The notes below the pieces were generated by a model, which was given only the letters and a program-made list of their open reading frames with translations, had not been told where the DNA came from and did no database searches. Made by a program: the position numbers and the translations under genes. Below, piece by piece: positions 17,642-26,629 of a stretch of DNA of 64,000 nucleotides; within the stretch, counting starts at the first letter, position 1, and every line of letters begins with the position of its first letter. The stretch is from Lysobacterales bacterium 15-68-25 (GTDB lineage: Bacteria > Pseudomonadota > Gammaproteobacteria > Xanthomonadales > Rhodanobacteraceae). Where the stretch lies: assembly GCA_002279065.1 (NCBI GenBank), contig NCKB01000002.1, positions 248,001-312,000 on the forward strand. Direction: 5' to 3'.

Positions 17642-18097
17642 TCACGCGCTCCGGGTCAGGCGTTCCCGCAGTCCGTCGAGGCGCGACTTCAGGTCGACCA
17701 GTTCGTCCAGCTCGCAGCCGGTGGCGCAGAAGATCGCTTCCGGTACCGCGCCGGCCTTGCGCTTCAGTGCGCGGCCCTCCGCCGTGAGGCTCACCACCAC
17801 CTGGCGCTCGTCCTCGGTGGCGCGCTGACGCTGCACCAGCCCCGCCGCTTCCAGCCGCTTGAGCAGCGGGGTGAGCGTGGCCGAATCCAGGAACAGGCGC
17901 TCGCCGATCTGCGACACGGTCACTCCGTCGGCCTCCCACAGCACCAGCATCACCAGGTACTGCGGGTAGGTCAGGCCAAGGTCTGCCAGCAGCTTGCGGT
18001 AGACCTTGGTCATCGCCAGCTGCGCCGAATACAGCGAGAAACACAGCTGGCTGTCCAGCTGCAGCGGCGAGAAGGTGGTGGCACGGCGGTTCGACAT
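17642..18097 (-). CDS. ohrR: OhrR, MarR-family organic peroxide sensor/repressor
   Basis: A 151-residue MarR-type winged-helix repressor. The peroxide-sensing cysteine is Cys19 ([10 protein letters not shown]). Two further cysteines near the C-terminus (Cys124, Cys128 in [11 protein letters not shown]) mark the two-cysteine OhrR class known from Xanthomonas. Peroxide oxidation forms an inter-subunit disulfide and releases DNA. ATG 18097 begins [10 protein letters not shown]; the longer in-frame extension runs through the operator. Its own operator lies 12-29 bases before the start, so it is autoregulated. Confidence 0.94.
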   Translation of the reverse strand: MSNRRATTFSPLQLDSQLCFSLYSAQLAMTKVYRKLLADLGLTYPQYLVMLVLWEADGVTVSQIGERLFLDSATLTPLLKRLEAAGLVQRQRATEDERQVVVSLTAEGRALKRKAGAVPEAIFCATGCELDELVDLKSRLDGLRERLTRSA

Positions 18098-18108
18098 GGA
18101 GCGCACAT

Positions 18109-18126
18109 TACATAGCGCGCTATTTA
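18109..18126. promoter_or_regulatory. OhrR operator upstream of ohrR
   Basis: This site, TACATAGCGCGCTATTTA, matches the ohr operator at 17 of 18 positions. It lies between dinB and ohrR, close to the ohrR start, which fits autorepression. Confidence 0.78.
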
Positions 18127-18156
18127 ATTGCAAGCACTTGGTTGCTCGACCGCGGC

Positions 18157-19239
18157 TCAGTAGCCGCCGAACAGGTCGGGCTGGGTGACCTCGTCGTCGC
18201 TGTCGATGAAGCCGGAAAGCCCGACGCCGACGAGGCGGTAGCGCGTGTCCGCTGACAGTTCGACGCGGCTGCGCAGGGCGCAGGCGATATCCGCCAGCTC
18301 CTGCGCCGACGTGGGTCGTGCCGTCGGCGTCAGGCTGCGCGTGAGCGTCTGGAACTGGGCCGTCTTGAGCTTGAGCACGACAGTGCGGGCGACGCGACCG
18401 GTCTCGCGCTGATGGCCGGCCCAGGCCTTGTCGGCCAGGCGCCGGATGTGCGGCTCCAACGCATCGAGCGGCAGGTCCTGCTCGAAGGTGTCCTCGGCCG
18501 ACACCTGCACGCTCGGACGCTCCGGCTGCACCGGGCGCTCGTCGATGCCCAGCGACAGCTCGTGCAGGCGCCGGCCCCAGCGACCGAAGCGTTGTTCCAT
18601 CTCGGCCAGAGGCAGCGTGCGCAGCTGCGCCACGGTCTGGATGCCGAGTTCGGCCAGCCTCGCCTCCATCACCTTGCCCACGCCCGGCAACCGGCCGACC
18701 TTCAGCGGCAGCAGGAAGGCGTCGACCTGGTGCGGCCGCACGACGAACAGTCCGTCGGGCTTGCGGTGATCGGAGGCGATCTTGGCCAGAAACTTGTTCG
18801 GCGCCACGCCGGCCGAGGCGGTGAGGCCGGTCTCCTCGCGGATCGCCGCACGGATCGCCTCGGCAGTGGCGGTGGCCGAGCCCAGGCCGGTCTTGGTCAC
18901 GGTGACGTCGAGGTAGGCCTCGTCCAGCGACAGCGGTTCGATCAGGTCGGTGTGCCGCGCGAAGATCTCGCGGATCTGCCGCGACACCGCCTTGTAGCGG
19001 GGAAAGTCCGGCGGCACGAAGATCGCCTGCGGGCACAGTCGCTCGGCACGCACGGCCGGCATCGCCGAACGCACGCCGAACACGCGCGCCTCGTAGCTCG
19101 CCGCGCACACCACCGAGCGCGCGCCGCGCCAGGCCACCACCACCGGCTGGCCGCGAAGTTCCGGTGCGTCGCGCTGTTCCACGGAGGCATAGAACGCGTC
19201 CATGTCCACGTGCAGGATCTTGCGTGCTGCGGGAGTCAC
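18157..19239 (-). CDS. dinB: DNA polymerase IV
   Basis: A 360-residue Y-family translesion polymerase. Catalytic acidic motifs are [13 protein letters not shown] at the N-terminus and [10 protein letters not shown] near residue 105. The helix-hairpin-helix region ([12 protein letters not shown]) and little-finger domain follow. The C-terminus carries a clamp-binding motif, QPDLF. The start is GTG at 19239. Length is normal for DinB. It lies 22 bases downstream of the membrane gene at 19262; no LexA box was seen. Confidence 0.97.
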   Translation of the reverse strand: MTPAARKILHVDMDAFYASVEQRDAPELRGQPVVVAWRGARSVVCAASYEARVFGVRSAMPAVRAERLCPQAIFVPPDFPRYKAVSRQIREIFARHTDLIEPLSLDEAYLDVTVTKTGLGSATATAEAIRAAIREETGLTASAGVAPNKFLAKIASDHRKPDGLFVVRPHQVDAFLLPLKVGRLPGVGKVMEARLAELGIQTVAQLRTLPLAEMEQRFGRWGRRLHELSLGIDERPVQPERPSVQVSAEDTFEQDLPLDALEPHIRRLADKAWAGHQRETGRVARTVVLKLKTAQFQTLTRSLTPTARPTSAQELADIACALRSRVELSADTRYRLVGVGLSGFIDSDDEVTQPDLFGGY

Positions 19240-19261
19240 GTCCGCCTCGCTACCGGATCGA

Positions 19262-20200
19262 TCACCGGGCGGCGGCCGGCGCGCGCCGCGACCGCAGCCG
19301 CCATTCGAACGCGCCGAACGCGAGGCTGCCCAGCACGAACGGTCCCGCCGTGTAGGTCAGTCGATAGCACAGGATCGCCGCGAGCACGTCCGGACGCTGC
19401 GCCTGTGGAAACACCGAAAGCAGGATCGACTCGAACACGCCGAGCCCGCCGGGGGCGTGGCTGATCAGCCCGGCCAGCACGGCGGCCACATAGACAGGCA
19501 GAAAATCGACGAACGGCGGCGCGACGGCCGCGGGCATCAGCACGTGCAAGGCGGCGATCGCGCTGCACATCTCCACCGCGCCGATCGCCATCTGCAGGCC
19601 GGCCGCGCGGGCATCGGGAAACTTCAGCGTCCATCCGAACAGGCGCAGCGTGCGCGAGGAGCGCCCGAGCCAGACCAGCAGGCCGGCCAGCGCCAGCAGC
19701 AGGGCAAGCCCCGGCCAGCGGCCCCAGCCCTCGACGATCGCCGGTTGCCAGATCAGCGCACCGGTGATCACCACGGCGAAGCCCAGCCCCACGCCCATGC
19801 CGGCCACGCCGACGATGCGTGCCGTGTCGCCGACGCCGAGGCCGGCGGCGCCATATATCCGGTAGCGCACCGCGCTGGCCGTGATCGCGTGGAAGCCGAG
19901 CAGGTTGCCGATCGCGTTGGACACCACGCCGGCGAACGCCGCGCGGCGCATCGAGGCACGCCCGTGCGCGCTCAGTCGTGCCGCCTGCATCTCGAACGCA
20001 GCGAGCATGGCGAAGCTGGCGCAGGTGGCGGCGGCCGAGGCGACGATCGCGTGTGCCGGGAGCGCCTGCCAGGCGGCGGCGAAGTCCTGCCAGCGCATCG
20101 CGCGCAGGTAGCGATGCAGCAGCCAGGCCGCGAGGCCGATCACGCCCAGTGCGAGCGCGGCCGAGAGCAGGCGGCTCCAGACGGGCAGCGAGCGACTCAT
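19262..20200 (-). CDS. LPG-synthase-TM-like (UPF0104/YbhN) membrane protein
   Basis: A 312-residue integral membrane protein with about eight segments. It resembles the membrane flippase half of MprF and the stand-alone UPF0104/YbhN proteins; the signatures are GVVSNAIGNLLGFH and LISHAPGGLGVFESILL. There is no soluble transferase domain, so lipid lysylation is unlikely; lipid flipping is an inference. ATG 20200 has GGAG 9 bases upstream. It is probably co-transcribed with dinB. Confidence 0.82.
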   Translation of the reverse strand: MSRSLPVWSRLLSAALALGVIGLAAWLLHRYLRAMRWQDFAAAWQALPAHAIVASAAATCASFAMLAAFEMQAARLSAHGRASMRRAAFAGVVSNAIGNLLGFHAITASAVRYRIYGAAGLGVGDTARIVGVAGMGVGLGFAVVITGALIWQPAIVEGWGRWPGLALLLALAGLLVWLGRSSRTLRLFGWTLKFPDARAAGLQMAIGAVEMCSAIAALHVLMPAAVAPPFVDFLPVYVAAVLAGLISHAPGGLGVFESILLSVFPQAQRPDVLAAILCYRLTYTAGPFVLGSLAFGAFEWRLRSRRAPAAAR

Positions 20201-20368
20201 GTCGCCATGCTCCGCTGCAGCGCCGGCGAGTGGAACAACGGGACTGGGGGCATGGCACCCACGACGGCTCGAAAAGACCTCATTCTACGGTCGCCGCCGC
20301 CCGTTCGAGGCCACAAGTGCGGCGCTACGTGTCAGTCTACGGAGGATTTTCGCCATCCCGACCTGTCC

Positions 20369-21706
20369 ATGACCCCAGACGACTCCAGTTCCTCCGGCTA
20401 TCTGCGACGCCTCGGCACCTGGGACGCAGCCGCGATCGTGATCGGCGGCGTGATCGGAGCAGGCATCTTCCGCAATCCCGCCACCGTGGCCGAGCGCACC
20501 TCGGCCGGCTGGCAGGTGCTGCTGCTGTGGGCGATCGGCGGCCTGCTCACCCTGGCAGGTGTGCTCTGCTACGCCGAGCTCGGTGCGCGCCGCCCGCAGG
20601 CGGGCGGCACCTACGTCTACCTCCGCGAGGCGTTCGGCAAACTGCCGGCGTTCCTGTTCGGCTGGACCATGGCGCTGATCAACTACCCCGGCAGCGTGGC
20701 CGCGGTCGCCACCACCTTCGCCGATTACTTCTGTGCAGCGCTCGGCTTTCCCGGCAGCTTCATCAAGCCTGTGGCGGTGGGGGCGATCGCCTTCATCGTC
20801 GGCATCAACTTTTTCGGCATCCGGGCCGGTGCCTGGGTGCAGAACCTGTTCACCGTCCTCAAGCTGGCTGCGATCGCGCTGCTGGTGGTGGTCGGACTGA
20901 TCCTTGCACGCGGGCACCTGGGCGGCGCGCTGGCTGGCGACCCGGTGCACCCGGCTTCAGCTGGTGCCTTCCTTGGCGCCCTGTTGCCGGTGCTGTTCGC
21001 CTACGGCGGCTTCCACTACCTCAATGACCTGGCCGGGGAGGTGCGCGAGCCGCAGCGTACGCTGCCGCGCGCGCTTGCGCTCGGCATGGCCGGCGTGGTG
21101 ATCAGCTACCTGCTGGTCAACTTCGCCTACCTGGCCGGACTGGGCCACGCCGGCCTGGCGGCCAGTTCCGCGCCCGCGGCCGACCTGCTGCGCAACCTGA
21201 TGGGCCCGAACGGGGCGACGCTGATGGCGGTGGGCATCGCCTGCTCCACCTTCGGCTACTGCGCGATCGCCATCGCCGGCGGCGCCCGGGTACTGCAGAC
21301 GATGGGCAAGGACGGCATGTTCTTCAGTGCGGTCGGGCGGATCGACCGGACCAGCCGCGCCCCCCAGGTGGCGCTGGCCACGCTGGGTGCATGGGCGATC
21401 GTGCTGACCCTGTCCGGCAGCTTCGGCCAGTTGCTGGACTACACCACGGTGGGCGAGTGGCTGGCCCATGCCTTCGGCATCGCCACGCTGTTCTGGTATC
21501 GCCGCCACCTGGCGCAGGAACCCTCGCCCTACCGGGTGCCGTTCTACCCGGTGTTGCCACTGCTGTTCGTCGGCACCGTGCTCAGCGTGATCGTGGTGAC
21601 TTCGATCCATGCGCCACGCGACGCAGGCATGAGCCTGCTGATCATCGCGCTGGGCGTGCCGGCGTTCTACGGCTGGCGCTGGCTGGAGCGCCAGACCGCG
21701 CCCTGA
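20369..21706 (+). CDS. APC-family amino acid permease
   Basis: A 445-residue transporter with about twelve membrane segments of the amino acid-polyamine-organocation superfamily. The first segment has the substrate-site motif GGVIGAGIFRNP, and TM6 carries the usual acidic break (YLNDLAGEVREPQRTLPRAL). The start ATG at 20369 gives MTPDDSSSSGY. The substrate cannot be read from sequence. It is divergent from the YbhN-like gene across a 168-base gap in which I found no clear promoter. Confidence 0.9.
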   Translation: MTPDDSSSSGYLRRLGTWDAAAIVIGGVIGAGIFRNPATVAERTSAGWQVLLLWAIGGLLTLAGVLCYAELGARRPQAGGTYVYLREAFGKLPAFLFGWTMALINYPGSVAAVATTFADYFCAALGFPGSFIKPVAVGAIAFIVGINFFGIRAGAWVQNLFTVLKLAAIALLVVVGLILARGHLGGALAGDPVHPASAGAFLGALLPVLFAYGGFHYLNDLAGEVREPQRTLPRALALGMAGVVISYLLVNFAYLAGLGHAGLAASSAPAADLLRNLMGPNGATLMAVGIACSTFGYCAIAIAGGARVLQTMGKDGMFFSAVGRIDRTSRAPQVALATLGAWAIVLTLSGSFGQLLDYTTVGEWLAHAFGIATLFWYRRHLAQEPSPYRVPFYPVLPLLFVGTVLSVIVVTSIHAPRDAGMSLLIIALGVPAFYGWRWLERQTAP

Positions 21707-21797
21707 CGTTCCGCCCCGCGCCTCGCTGCGCTACGCTGGACCGGTCGTGATCCAGGGCCCGGGGGGCGTGCATGGCGTTCACCTGGAGAGCGTGGAA

Positions 21798-22223
21798 ATG
21801 GGCAGCTTGTTCGGAGTCCTGGCGGGCATGAGCCTGCTTGCCGTATTCGTGGTGATCGGCGTGGGCCTGCTGATTGCGGCCCTGCTGCTGACCCTGTCAT
21901 TCCGTTGGGTCGTGGGCTACATGCCCTCGCTGCTGCGCGCGTTCGGCGCGGTGCTGCTGACCGCGATTGCATCCGCCGTGGCGCTCGGCATGGCGCGTGC
22001 AGTCGGTGGCGATGGTCGCTTGCTCGGCCTGGCCGTGCAGTTCCTGATCGGCGCAGGGATGGTCAACCTGCTGCTGCTGGGCGGTGACGGCCTGCGCATC
22101 GGCTTCGCCAAGGCGAGTCTGGTGCAACTGGTCTACACCGGCCTGTGCATCATGGCGGGGCTGGTGCTTGGCCTGGCCTTGGTTGCACTGTTCGGCGGCA
22201 TGCTGGCCTCGATGCACGGCTGA
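21798..22223 (+). CDS. Small four-helix membrane protein of unknown function
   Basis: A 141-residue protein, almost entirely hydrophobic, with four membrane segments near residues 5-35, 42-66, 76-94 and 110-138. ATG 21798 is preferred because GGAGAG lies upstream and the extra 17 residues from 21747 are not membrane-like. There is no recognisable motif. It is convergent with the membrane gene at 22245. Confidence 0.65.
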   Translation: MGSLFGVLAGMSLLAVFVVIGVGLLIAALLLTLSFRWVVGYMPSLLRAFGAVLLTAIASAVALGMARAVGGDGRLLGLAVQFLIGAGMVNLLLLGGDGLRIGFAKASLVQLVYTGLCIMAGLVLGLALVALFGGMLASMHG

Positions 22224-22244
22224 CGCCGCGCCGAGGCCTCTGGT

Positions 22245-22652
22245 TCAGGCCAGGCTGGTGGCGATGCCGAACGCCACCGCCATCACCGCCGCCACCGCCA
22301 GGCAGGCACTGGTGGGCCGGATGCGGCGGGCATCGGTGCGCGGGATCAGCCGCCAGAGCAGGGCGGCGCCCAGCAGCATGTCCACCACCAGCACTGCGCG
22401 CAGGCCGCTGGAGGCGAGCAGCGGACCGTACGGCGGGCGCACGTGACCCTCGTGCAGGGCCACGCCGGCGACCATCGCCATGCCGGCCAGTGTCCACAGC
22501 AGGCAGGCGAGATACACGCGGTTGAACACCACGCTGGCGCGCTCGATCCAGCGCAGGGTGGGCCACGCGATCAGGGCAGCGAACAGGGCGAAGATCGATC
22601 CGTACAGCACCCACCAGACAAGGGTGCTCAGCAGGGTCAGCAGGGTGCTCAT
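22245..22652 (-). CDS. Membrane protein of unknown function
   Basis: A 135-residue protein with four membrane segments (starts MSTLLTLLSTLVWWVLYG). Its ATG overlaps the stop of the Mpo1-like gene in an ATGA junction (22649-22652), so translation is probably coupled to that gene. No family is recognised. Confidence 0.7.
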   Translation of the reverse strand: MSTLLTLLSTLVWWVLYGSIFALFAALIAWPTLRWIERASVVFNRVYLACLLWTLAGMAMVAGVALHEGHVRPPYGPLLASSGLRAVLVVDMLLGAALLWRLIPRTDARRIRPTSACLAVAAVMAVAFGIATSLA

Positions 22653-23119
22653 GAAGAAGCCTTGAAGCCGAGTCGGCGCAGCAGCTTTTCCATCAGCCAG
22701 GCCGGGCCGACCAGCAGGTAGGACAGGTCGGTGAGGAAGCTGGGGCGGCGCCCCTCGTAGAGGTGGCCGACGAACTGCCCGATCCACGCCACCACGAACA
22801 CCGCGATGGCCGCCCAGCGCAGCTCGACGGCGCCGAAGCGGTCGAACAGGAAGCCGGTCAGCACGGCCAGCAGCGCGAAGGCGATCAGCAGGGCGATGCC
22901 CAGCCGGTGCGAGCGCTTCCAGTACCAGCCGAAGGCCAGCACCATCACCAGTACCGCCCAGGCGCCGGGTTGCAGGAAGCGCGCCGGCACCGGGATCGTC
23001 CACAGCAGCGCGGTGACGCTCCAAACGATCGGCGGCACGCACAGCCAGTGCAGGCGCTGGTTGACCGGGTTCCGGTGATCGGCGCTGTAGCTGTCCAGCC
23101 AGTCCTGCATCGTGCGCAT
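22649..23119 (-). CDS. DUF962 / Mpo1-like membrane protein
   Basis: A 156-residue membrane protein with the DUF962 layout: MQDWLDSYSADHRNPVNQRLHW at the start, four hydrophobic helices, then GHLYEGRRPSFLTDL. The conserved histidines (in DHRNPVN, QRLHWL and GHLYEG) match those of yeast Mpo1, an iron-dependent dioxygenase acting on 2-hydroxy fatty acids. That activity is inferred by family. It lies 18 bases downstream of purC and is coupled to the next membrane gene. Confidence 0.8.
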   Translation of the reverse strand: MRTMQDWLDSYSADHRNPVNQRLHWLCVPPIVWSVTALLWTIPVPARFLQPGAWAVLVMVLAFGWYWKRSHRLGIALLIAFALLAVLTGFLFDRFGAVELRWAAIAVFVVAWIGQFVGHLYEGRRPSFLTDLSYLLVGPAWLMEKLLRRLGFKASS

Positions 23120-23137
23120 GCCCGCCTCCCGGGAACG

Positions 23138-24034
23138 TCAGTCGATGGTGATGCCGGCCAGCCGCTGCAGCGCCTCGGCGTACTTGGCCGAGGTGCCGGC
23201 GATGACTTCCGGTGGCACGTGCGGGCCCGGCGCGGTCTTGTTCCAGTCCAGCGTCTCGAGGTAGTCGCGCACGAACTGCTTGTCGTAGCTGGGCGGGCTG
23301 ATGCCCACCTGGTACTGGTCGGCCGGCCAGTAGCGCGAGGAGTCGGGCGTGAGCATCTCGTCCATCACGTACAGCTTGCCGTCCTCGTCGGTGCCGAACT
23401 CCAGCTTGGTGTCGGCCAGAATGATGCCCCTTTCGGTGGCGTAGGCGGCAGCCCAGCGGTAGATCGCCAGCGTGGCGTCGCGCACCTTTTCGGCCAGCTC
23501 GCGGCCGACCGCGTCGACCACGGCGTCGAAGCTGACGTTCTCGTCGTGGTCGCCCACGGCCGCCTTGGTCGACGGGGTGAAGATCGGCTCGGGCAGCTGC
23601 TGCGCCTGCTTCAGGCCCGGTGGCAGGGCGATGCCGCAGACCGCGCCGGTGCGCTGGTAGTCCTTCCAGCCGGAGCCGATCAGGTAGCCGCGGGCGATCG
23701 CTTCCACCGGCACCGGCTTGAGCCGGCGCGTCACCACGGCGCGCTTGGCGTACAGCGCCAGGTCGGTGCCGGGAGGCAGGACGTCGGCCAGCGGGACGTC
23801 CAGCAGGTGGTTGGGGACCAGGTGGGCGGTCTTGCCGAACCAGAAGTTGGAGATCTGGGTGAGCATCTCGCCCTTGCCCGGGATCGGGTCCGGCAGCACC
23901 ACGTCGAAGGCCGACAGGCGGTCGGTAGCCACGATCAGCAGGCGGTTGCCGGGCAGCGCGTAGACGTCGCGCACCTTGCCGCGGTGGATCAGTTCCAGTC
24001 CGGGCAGGTTCGATTGGGACAGGGTCGTGGGCAC
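23138..24034 (-). CDS. purC: SAICAR synthase
   Basis: A 298-residue phosphoribosylaminoimidazole-succinocarboxamide synthase of purine biosynthesis, ATP-dependent, joining aspartate to CAIR. Family motifs include HRGKVRDVY at the start, [29 protein letters not shown] and [10 protein letters not shown]; the [13 protein letters not shown] segment lies near the active site. The GTG at 24034 gives the usual start ([13 protein letters not shown]); an ATG ten codons earlier adds Pro/Arg-rich residues. It is divergent from the cytochrome c gene. Confidence 0.97.
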   Translation of the reverse strand: MPTTLSQSNLPGLELIHRGKVRDVYALPGNRLLIVATDRLSAFDVVLPDPIPGKGEMLTQISNFWFGKTAHLVPNHLLDVPLADVLPPGTDLALYAKRAVVTRRLKPVPVEAIARGYLIGSGWKDYQRTGAVCGIALPPGLKQAQQLPEPIFTPSTKAAVGDHDENVSFDAVVDAVGRELAEKVRDATLAIYRWAAAYATERGIILADTKLEFGTDEDGKLYVMDEMLTPDSSRYWPADQYQVGISPPSYDKQFVRDYLETLDWNKTAPGPHVPPEVIAGTSAKYAEALQRLAGITID

Positions 24035-24105
24035 GTTTCGGTTCCGGTGGGGCGGGCGCGGCATAGTGTAACGGGTGCACCGGGCCGCACCGCGCGACCG
24101 GCTGC

Positions 24106-24111
24106 TAGACT
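24106..24111 (+). promoter_or_regulatory. Candidate extended -10 element (TGC-TAGACT)
   Basis: TAGACT preceded by TGC ends 28 bases before the cytochrome c ATG. It is the same hexamer and spacing as before the TonB-domain gene and ygfB. No clear -35 is seen. Confidence 0.35.
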
Positions 24112-24139
24112 GACGCGTCTCCAACCCCATGTGTTGCCG

Positions 24140-24451
24140 ATGCGAACCGTCCTGATTGCGGTGCTCAGCCTCGCCGCCGCCGCGCCGCTCCGGGCCGAAA
24201 TGCCCCCGAAACCCGCCCGCCTCGGGCTGTGCGCCGCCTGCCACGGCGAGCACGGCATGGCGCAGATTCCGGGCGCGCCGAACCTGGCCGGCCAGCGGCT
24301 CGACTACCTGCGCGAAGCGTTGAAGCAGTACCGCGACGGCCGCCGCAACGTGGCATTGATGAAGGCCGCGATCGGACCGATCAGCGACGCCGAGCTGGAC
24401 GAACTGGCCCGCTGGTACAGCGCGCAGACGCCGGTGGCCCCGCGTCCATGA
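24140..24451 (+). CDS. Small c-type cytochrome
   Basis: A 103-residue class I cytochrome c: signal peptide ([20 protein letters not shown]), haem-binding CAACH near residue 34, and a distal Met candidate in ALMKAAIG. It should be a periplasmic single-haem electron carrier. The C-terminal helix ([11 protein letters not shown]) is typical. Its stop overlaps the start of the DjlA-like gene (ATGA), so the two are translationally coupled. Confidence 0.88.
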   Translation: MRTVLIAVLSLAAAAPLRAEMPPKPARLGLCAACHGEHGMAQIPGAPNLAGQRLDYLREALKQYRDGRRNVALMKAAIGPISDAELDELARWYSAQTPVAPRP

Positions 24452-25251
24452 GCTACACCTATACGTTCTGGTTCGCCGTGGTCGGCCTGTTCCTGGGCCA
24501 CGGCCTGCCCGGTGCCATCGTCGGCGCGCTGATCGGCTTCGTGCTGGACAACATGCGCTACAGCCAGCGCCGCAGCGCAGTGCCGGAAGCCGGCGGCTTC
24601 ATCCGGCCGCTGTTCGAGCTGCTCGGTGCGGTGGCCAAGAGCGACGGCCGCGTGTCCGAGGCGGAAATCGCCATTGCCGAGCGCCTGATGACCCGCATGG
24701 GCCTGGAGCCCGGACAGCGGCAGGAGGCGATCGCCAGCTTCAACCGCGGCAAGGCGCCGGAGTTCGACGTCACCCGATCGATCCACGAGCTGCGCGACTG
24801 GGTCGGCCTGCGCCGCGACCACGCCTTTCCCGTGCTCGATGTGGTGATCGAGACCGTGTTGGCCGAGGGCAATCCGCCGCCGGAAAAGATGGCGATCCTG
24901 CGTCAGCTCGCCTTCGCCATGCGCGTCAGCGACATGGAGCTGATGGCGCTGATGGCGATGAAGGGTTACGCCTGGAACGCCAGGGGCGGCGGCCCGCGCG
25001 GCGGAAACGGCGGGGGGGGCTACGTGCCGCCCCAGCGCAGCCAGCGCGGTCCCGATCCCTACGCGGTGCTTGGCGTGGCGCGCGACGCCGACGAGCGCAC
25101 CATCAAGCGGGCCTACCGCAAGCTGATTTCCGAACATCATCCCGACCGTCTCGGCGACCTGCCCGAGGACATGCGCAAGCGCGCCGAGGCCCGGGCCAGC
25201 GAGATCAATGCCGCCTACGAGCGGATCAAGGCCGAGAAAGGCCTCAAGTAA
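24448..25251 (+). CDS. djlA: DjlA-like membrane-anchored DnaJ co-chaperone
   Basis: A 267-residue protein with the DjlA architecture. It has one N-terminal membrane segment ([15 protein letters not shown]), a TerB-like helical domain (residues 50-165, [12 protein letters not shown]), a Gly-rich linker, and a C-terminal J domain (from about 195) with the essential HPD in [12 protein letters not shown]. It should recruit and stimulate DnaK at the inner membrane. ATG 24448 overlaps the cytochrome stop codon. Confidence 0.92.
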   Translation: MSYTYTFWFAVVGLFLGHGLPGAIVGALIGFVLDNMRYSQRRSAVPEAGGFIRPLFELLGAVAKSDGRVSEAEIAIAERLMTRMGLEPGQRQEAIASFNRGKAPEFDVTRSIHELRDWVGLRRDHAFPVLDVVIETVLAEGNPPPEKMAILRQLAFAMRVSDMELMALMAMKGYAWNARGGGPRGGNGGGGYVPPQRSQRGPDPYAVLGVARDADERTIKRAYRKLISEHHPDRLGDLPEDMRKRAEARASEINAAYERIKAEKGLK

Positions 25252-25272
25252 CGCCAGCTTCCGGAATCGACC

Positions 25273-25941
25273 ATGGCCAAGCAGTCTCCGATCATCGCCC
25301 CCTCCATCCTCTCGGCCGATTTTGCCCGGCTCGGCGAAGACACCGCCAAGGTGCTCGCTGCCGGCGGCGACTGGGTGCATTTCGACGTGATGGACAACCA
25401 CTACGTGCCCAACCTGACGATGGGGCCGATGGTGCTCAAGGCGCTGCGCGACTACGGCATCACCGCGCACATCGACGTGCACCTGATGGTCAAGCCGGTC
25501 GACCGCATCGTGCCGGACTTCGCCAAGGCTGGTGCCAACTCGATCAGCTTCCATCCCGAGGCCAGCGAGCACGTCGACCGCACCATCGGCCTGATCAGGG
25601 AGGCGGGTTGCCAGGCCGGCCTCGTGTTCAACCCGGCCACGCCGCTGAACTGGCTCGACCACGTGCTGGACAAGCTCGACTTCGTGCTGCTGATGTCGGT
25701 GAACCCGGGTTTCGGCGGACAGAAGTTCATCCCCTCCGCGCTGGACAAACTGCGCGAAGTGCGCCGTCGCATCGACGACAGCGGCCGCGCGATCCGGCTG
25801 GAAGTGGACGGCGGCGTGAGCGCGGACAACATCGGCGCCATCGCGGCGGCCGGGGCCGACACCTTTGTCGCCGGCTCGGCGATCTTCAATGCGCCGGACT
25901 ACGCCGCGGCGATCCGCGCGATGCGCGCCGCGATCGGCTGA
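25273..25941 (+). CDS. rpe: Ribulose-phosphate 3-epimerase
   Basis: A 222-residue TIM-barrel enzyme interconverting ribulose-5-P and xylulose-5-P. Metal and catalytic residues lie in [28 protein letters not shown] and LEVDGGVS; the phosphate site is AGSAIF. It starts at ATG 25273, 21 bases after djlA, so it is probably in that operon. In this window rpiA is the companion enzyme. Confidence 0.97.
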   Translation: MAKQSPIIAPSILSADFARLGEDTAKVLAAGGDWVHFDVMDNHYVPNLTMGPMVLKALRDYGITAHIDVHLMVKPVDRIVPDFAKAGANSISFHPEASEHVDRTIGLIREAGCQAGLVFNPATPLNWLDHVLDKLDFVLLMSVNPGFGGQKFIPSALDKLREVRRRIDDSGRAIRLEVDGGVSADNIGAIAAAGADTFVAGSAIFNAPDYAAAIRAMRAAIG

Positions 25942-25974
25942 AAAAAGAAAACCCGGTGCCGCGGGGCACCGGGT
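25942..25974 (-). terminator. Intrinsic terminator read on the minus strand
   Basis: A perfect 10-bp stem (ACCCGGTGCC / GGCACCGGGT) whose A-rich left flank becomes TTTTCTTTTTT on the minus strand. On the plus strand there is no T-tract, so it looks designed mainly to stop a minus-strand transcript, though it directly follows rpe. Confidence 0.7.
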
Positions 25975-26002
25975 AAAGCGTCGCGGGACGCGTTCAGGGA
26001 GA

Positions 26003-26125
26003 TCACCTGGATGACGCCGCGCGGCCGCCGGCACCGGTGGCGCGACGGCTGCGTTCCACGGCCAAGGCGCGACGCCATCCAGGCAGTTGGAGTGGCCCGG
26101 GCGGGATTGGTTCCCGCCCGTTCAT
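26003..26125 (-). CDS. Possible 40-residue protein
   Basis: ATG 26125 opens a 40-codon frame (MNGREPIPPGPLQLPGW then an Arg/Ala-rich tail) with a GGAA four to five bases before it. It sits between two minus-strand terminators (26138 upstream, 25942 downstream), so an own promoter would be needed. The plus-strand hairpin at 26098 overlaps its first codons. Coding status is uncertain; it may be a small RNA or nothing. Confidence 0.25.
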   Translation of the reverse strand: MNGREPIPPGPLQLPGWRRALAVERSRRATGAGGRAASSR

Positions 26126-26129
26126 TTTT
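26098..26129 (+). terminator. Intrinsic terminator downstream of rpe
   Basis: A perfect 9-bp stem (CGGGCGGGA / TCCCGCCCG) with a 5-base loop is followed by TTCATTTTTC. It probably ends the cytochrome-djlA-rpe transcript about 150 bases after the rpe stop. Confidence 0.8.
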
Positions 26130-26137
26130 CCGGCCCG

Positions 26138-26165
26138 AAAAAAAGCTCCCCTTCGCGAGGGGAGC
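26138..26165 (-). terminator. Intrinsic terminator for the small-ORF pair
   Basis: An 8-bp stem (GCTCCCCT / AGGGGAGC) is followed on the minus strand by seven T residues. It lies 26 bases beyond the stop of the 40-residue ORF at 26191. Confidence 0.85.
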
Positions 26166-26190
26166 AAGAGGAACGTCCATGAAGGGCGGT

Positions 26191-26313
26191 TCAGAGCGGG
26201 TACCAGTCCGGATCGGGTTCCTGGCCGTGGTCTCCCTCCGCGCATCCCTGCGCGGCCGGGAGTGGCACGCCGTCCGTGGCGAAGTCGTCGAAGGGCGGGA
26301 AGCGGGCGTCCAT
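26191..26313 (-). CDS. Small acidic protein (40 residues)
   Basis: A 40-codon frame starting MDARFPPFDDF and ending DPDPDWYPL-like (EPDPDWYPL). It is acidic and Pro-rich with one cysteine. Its ribosome binding site GAGGA overlaps the stop of the upstream 39-residue ORF, with ten bases between the two frames, and a strong terminator follows. This order (binding site, frame, second binding site, frame, terminator) supports a real two-gene operon. Function is unknown. Confidence 0.55.
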   Translation of the reverse strand: MDARFPPFDDFATDGVPLPAAQGCAEGDHGQEPDPDWYPL

Positions 26314-26323
26314 GGCGGGTTCC

Positions 26324-26443
26324 TCAGTGGATGGCCATCAACAGCCCGAGCAGGAGGCCGCCGATGGCGAGGACGATGCGCAGCGGCTCGAAGCCGTGCA
26401 GTTCGGCGTTGCGGTCGATGTTCTCTCGGGGCATTTCGGCCAT
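26324..26443 (-). CDS. Small single-span membrane protein (39 residues)
   Basis: A 39-codon frame, MAEMPRENIDRNAELHGFE followed by one hydrophobic helix (LRIVLAIGGLLLGLLMAIH). GGAGG lies 7 bases before ATG 26443. A polar N-terminus and one membrane span fit a small membrane regulator or subunit, but there is no known relative I can name. It is first of the tandem pair, divergent from the response regulator at 26630. Confidence 0.6.
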   Translation of the reverse strand: MAEMPRENIDRNAELHGFEPLRIVLAIGGLLLGLLMAIH

Positions 26444-26629
26444 CTGGGTCCTCCGCGGTGGGTCGGGGCCTATCTCGCGCCCCGCGACCGGCGGGCGGGC
26501 GGCAGCGACGGGACATTGCCGCGACGACTTCGGGCAATTTGCGGGCGCGGCGGATCCGCTGCTTGCGCGGGCCGGACGCGCCATGCACGCTGCGCCCCAT
26601 CACGAACCGGACTTCACGAGGAATCCGCC

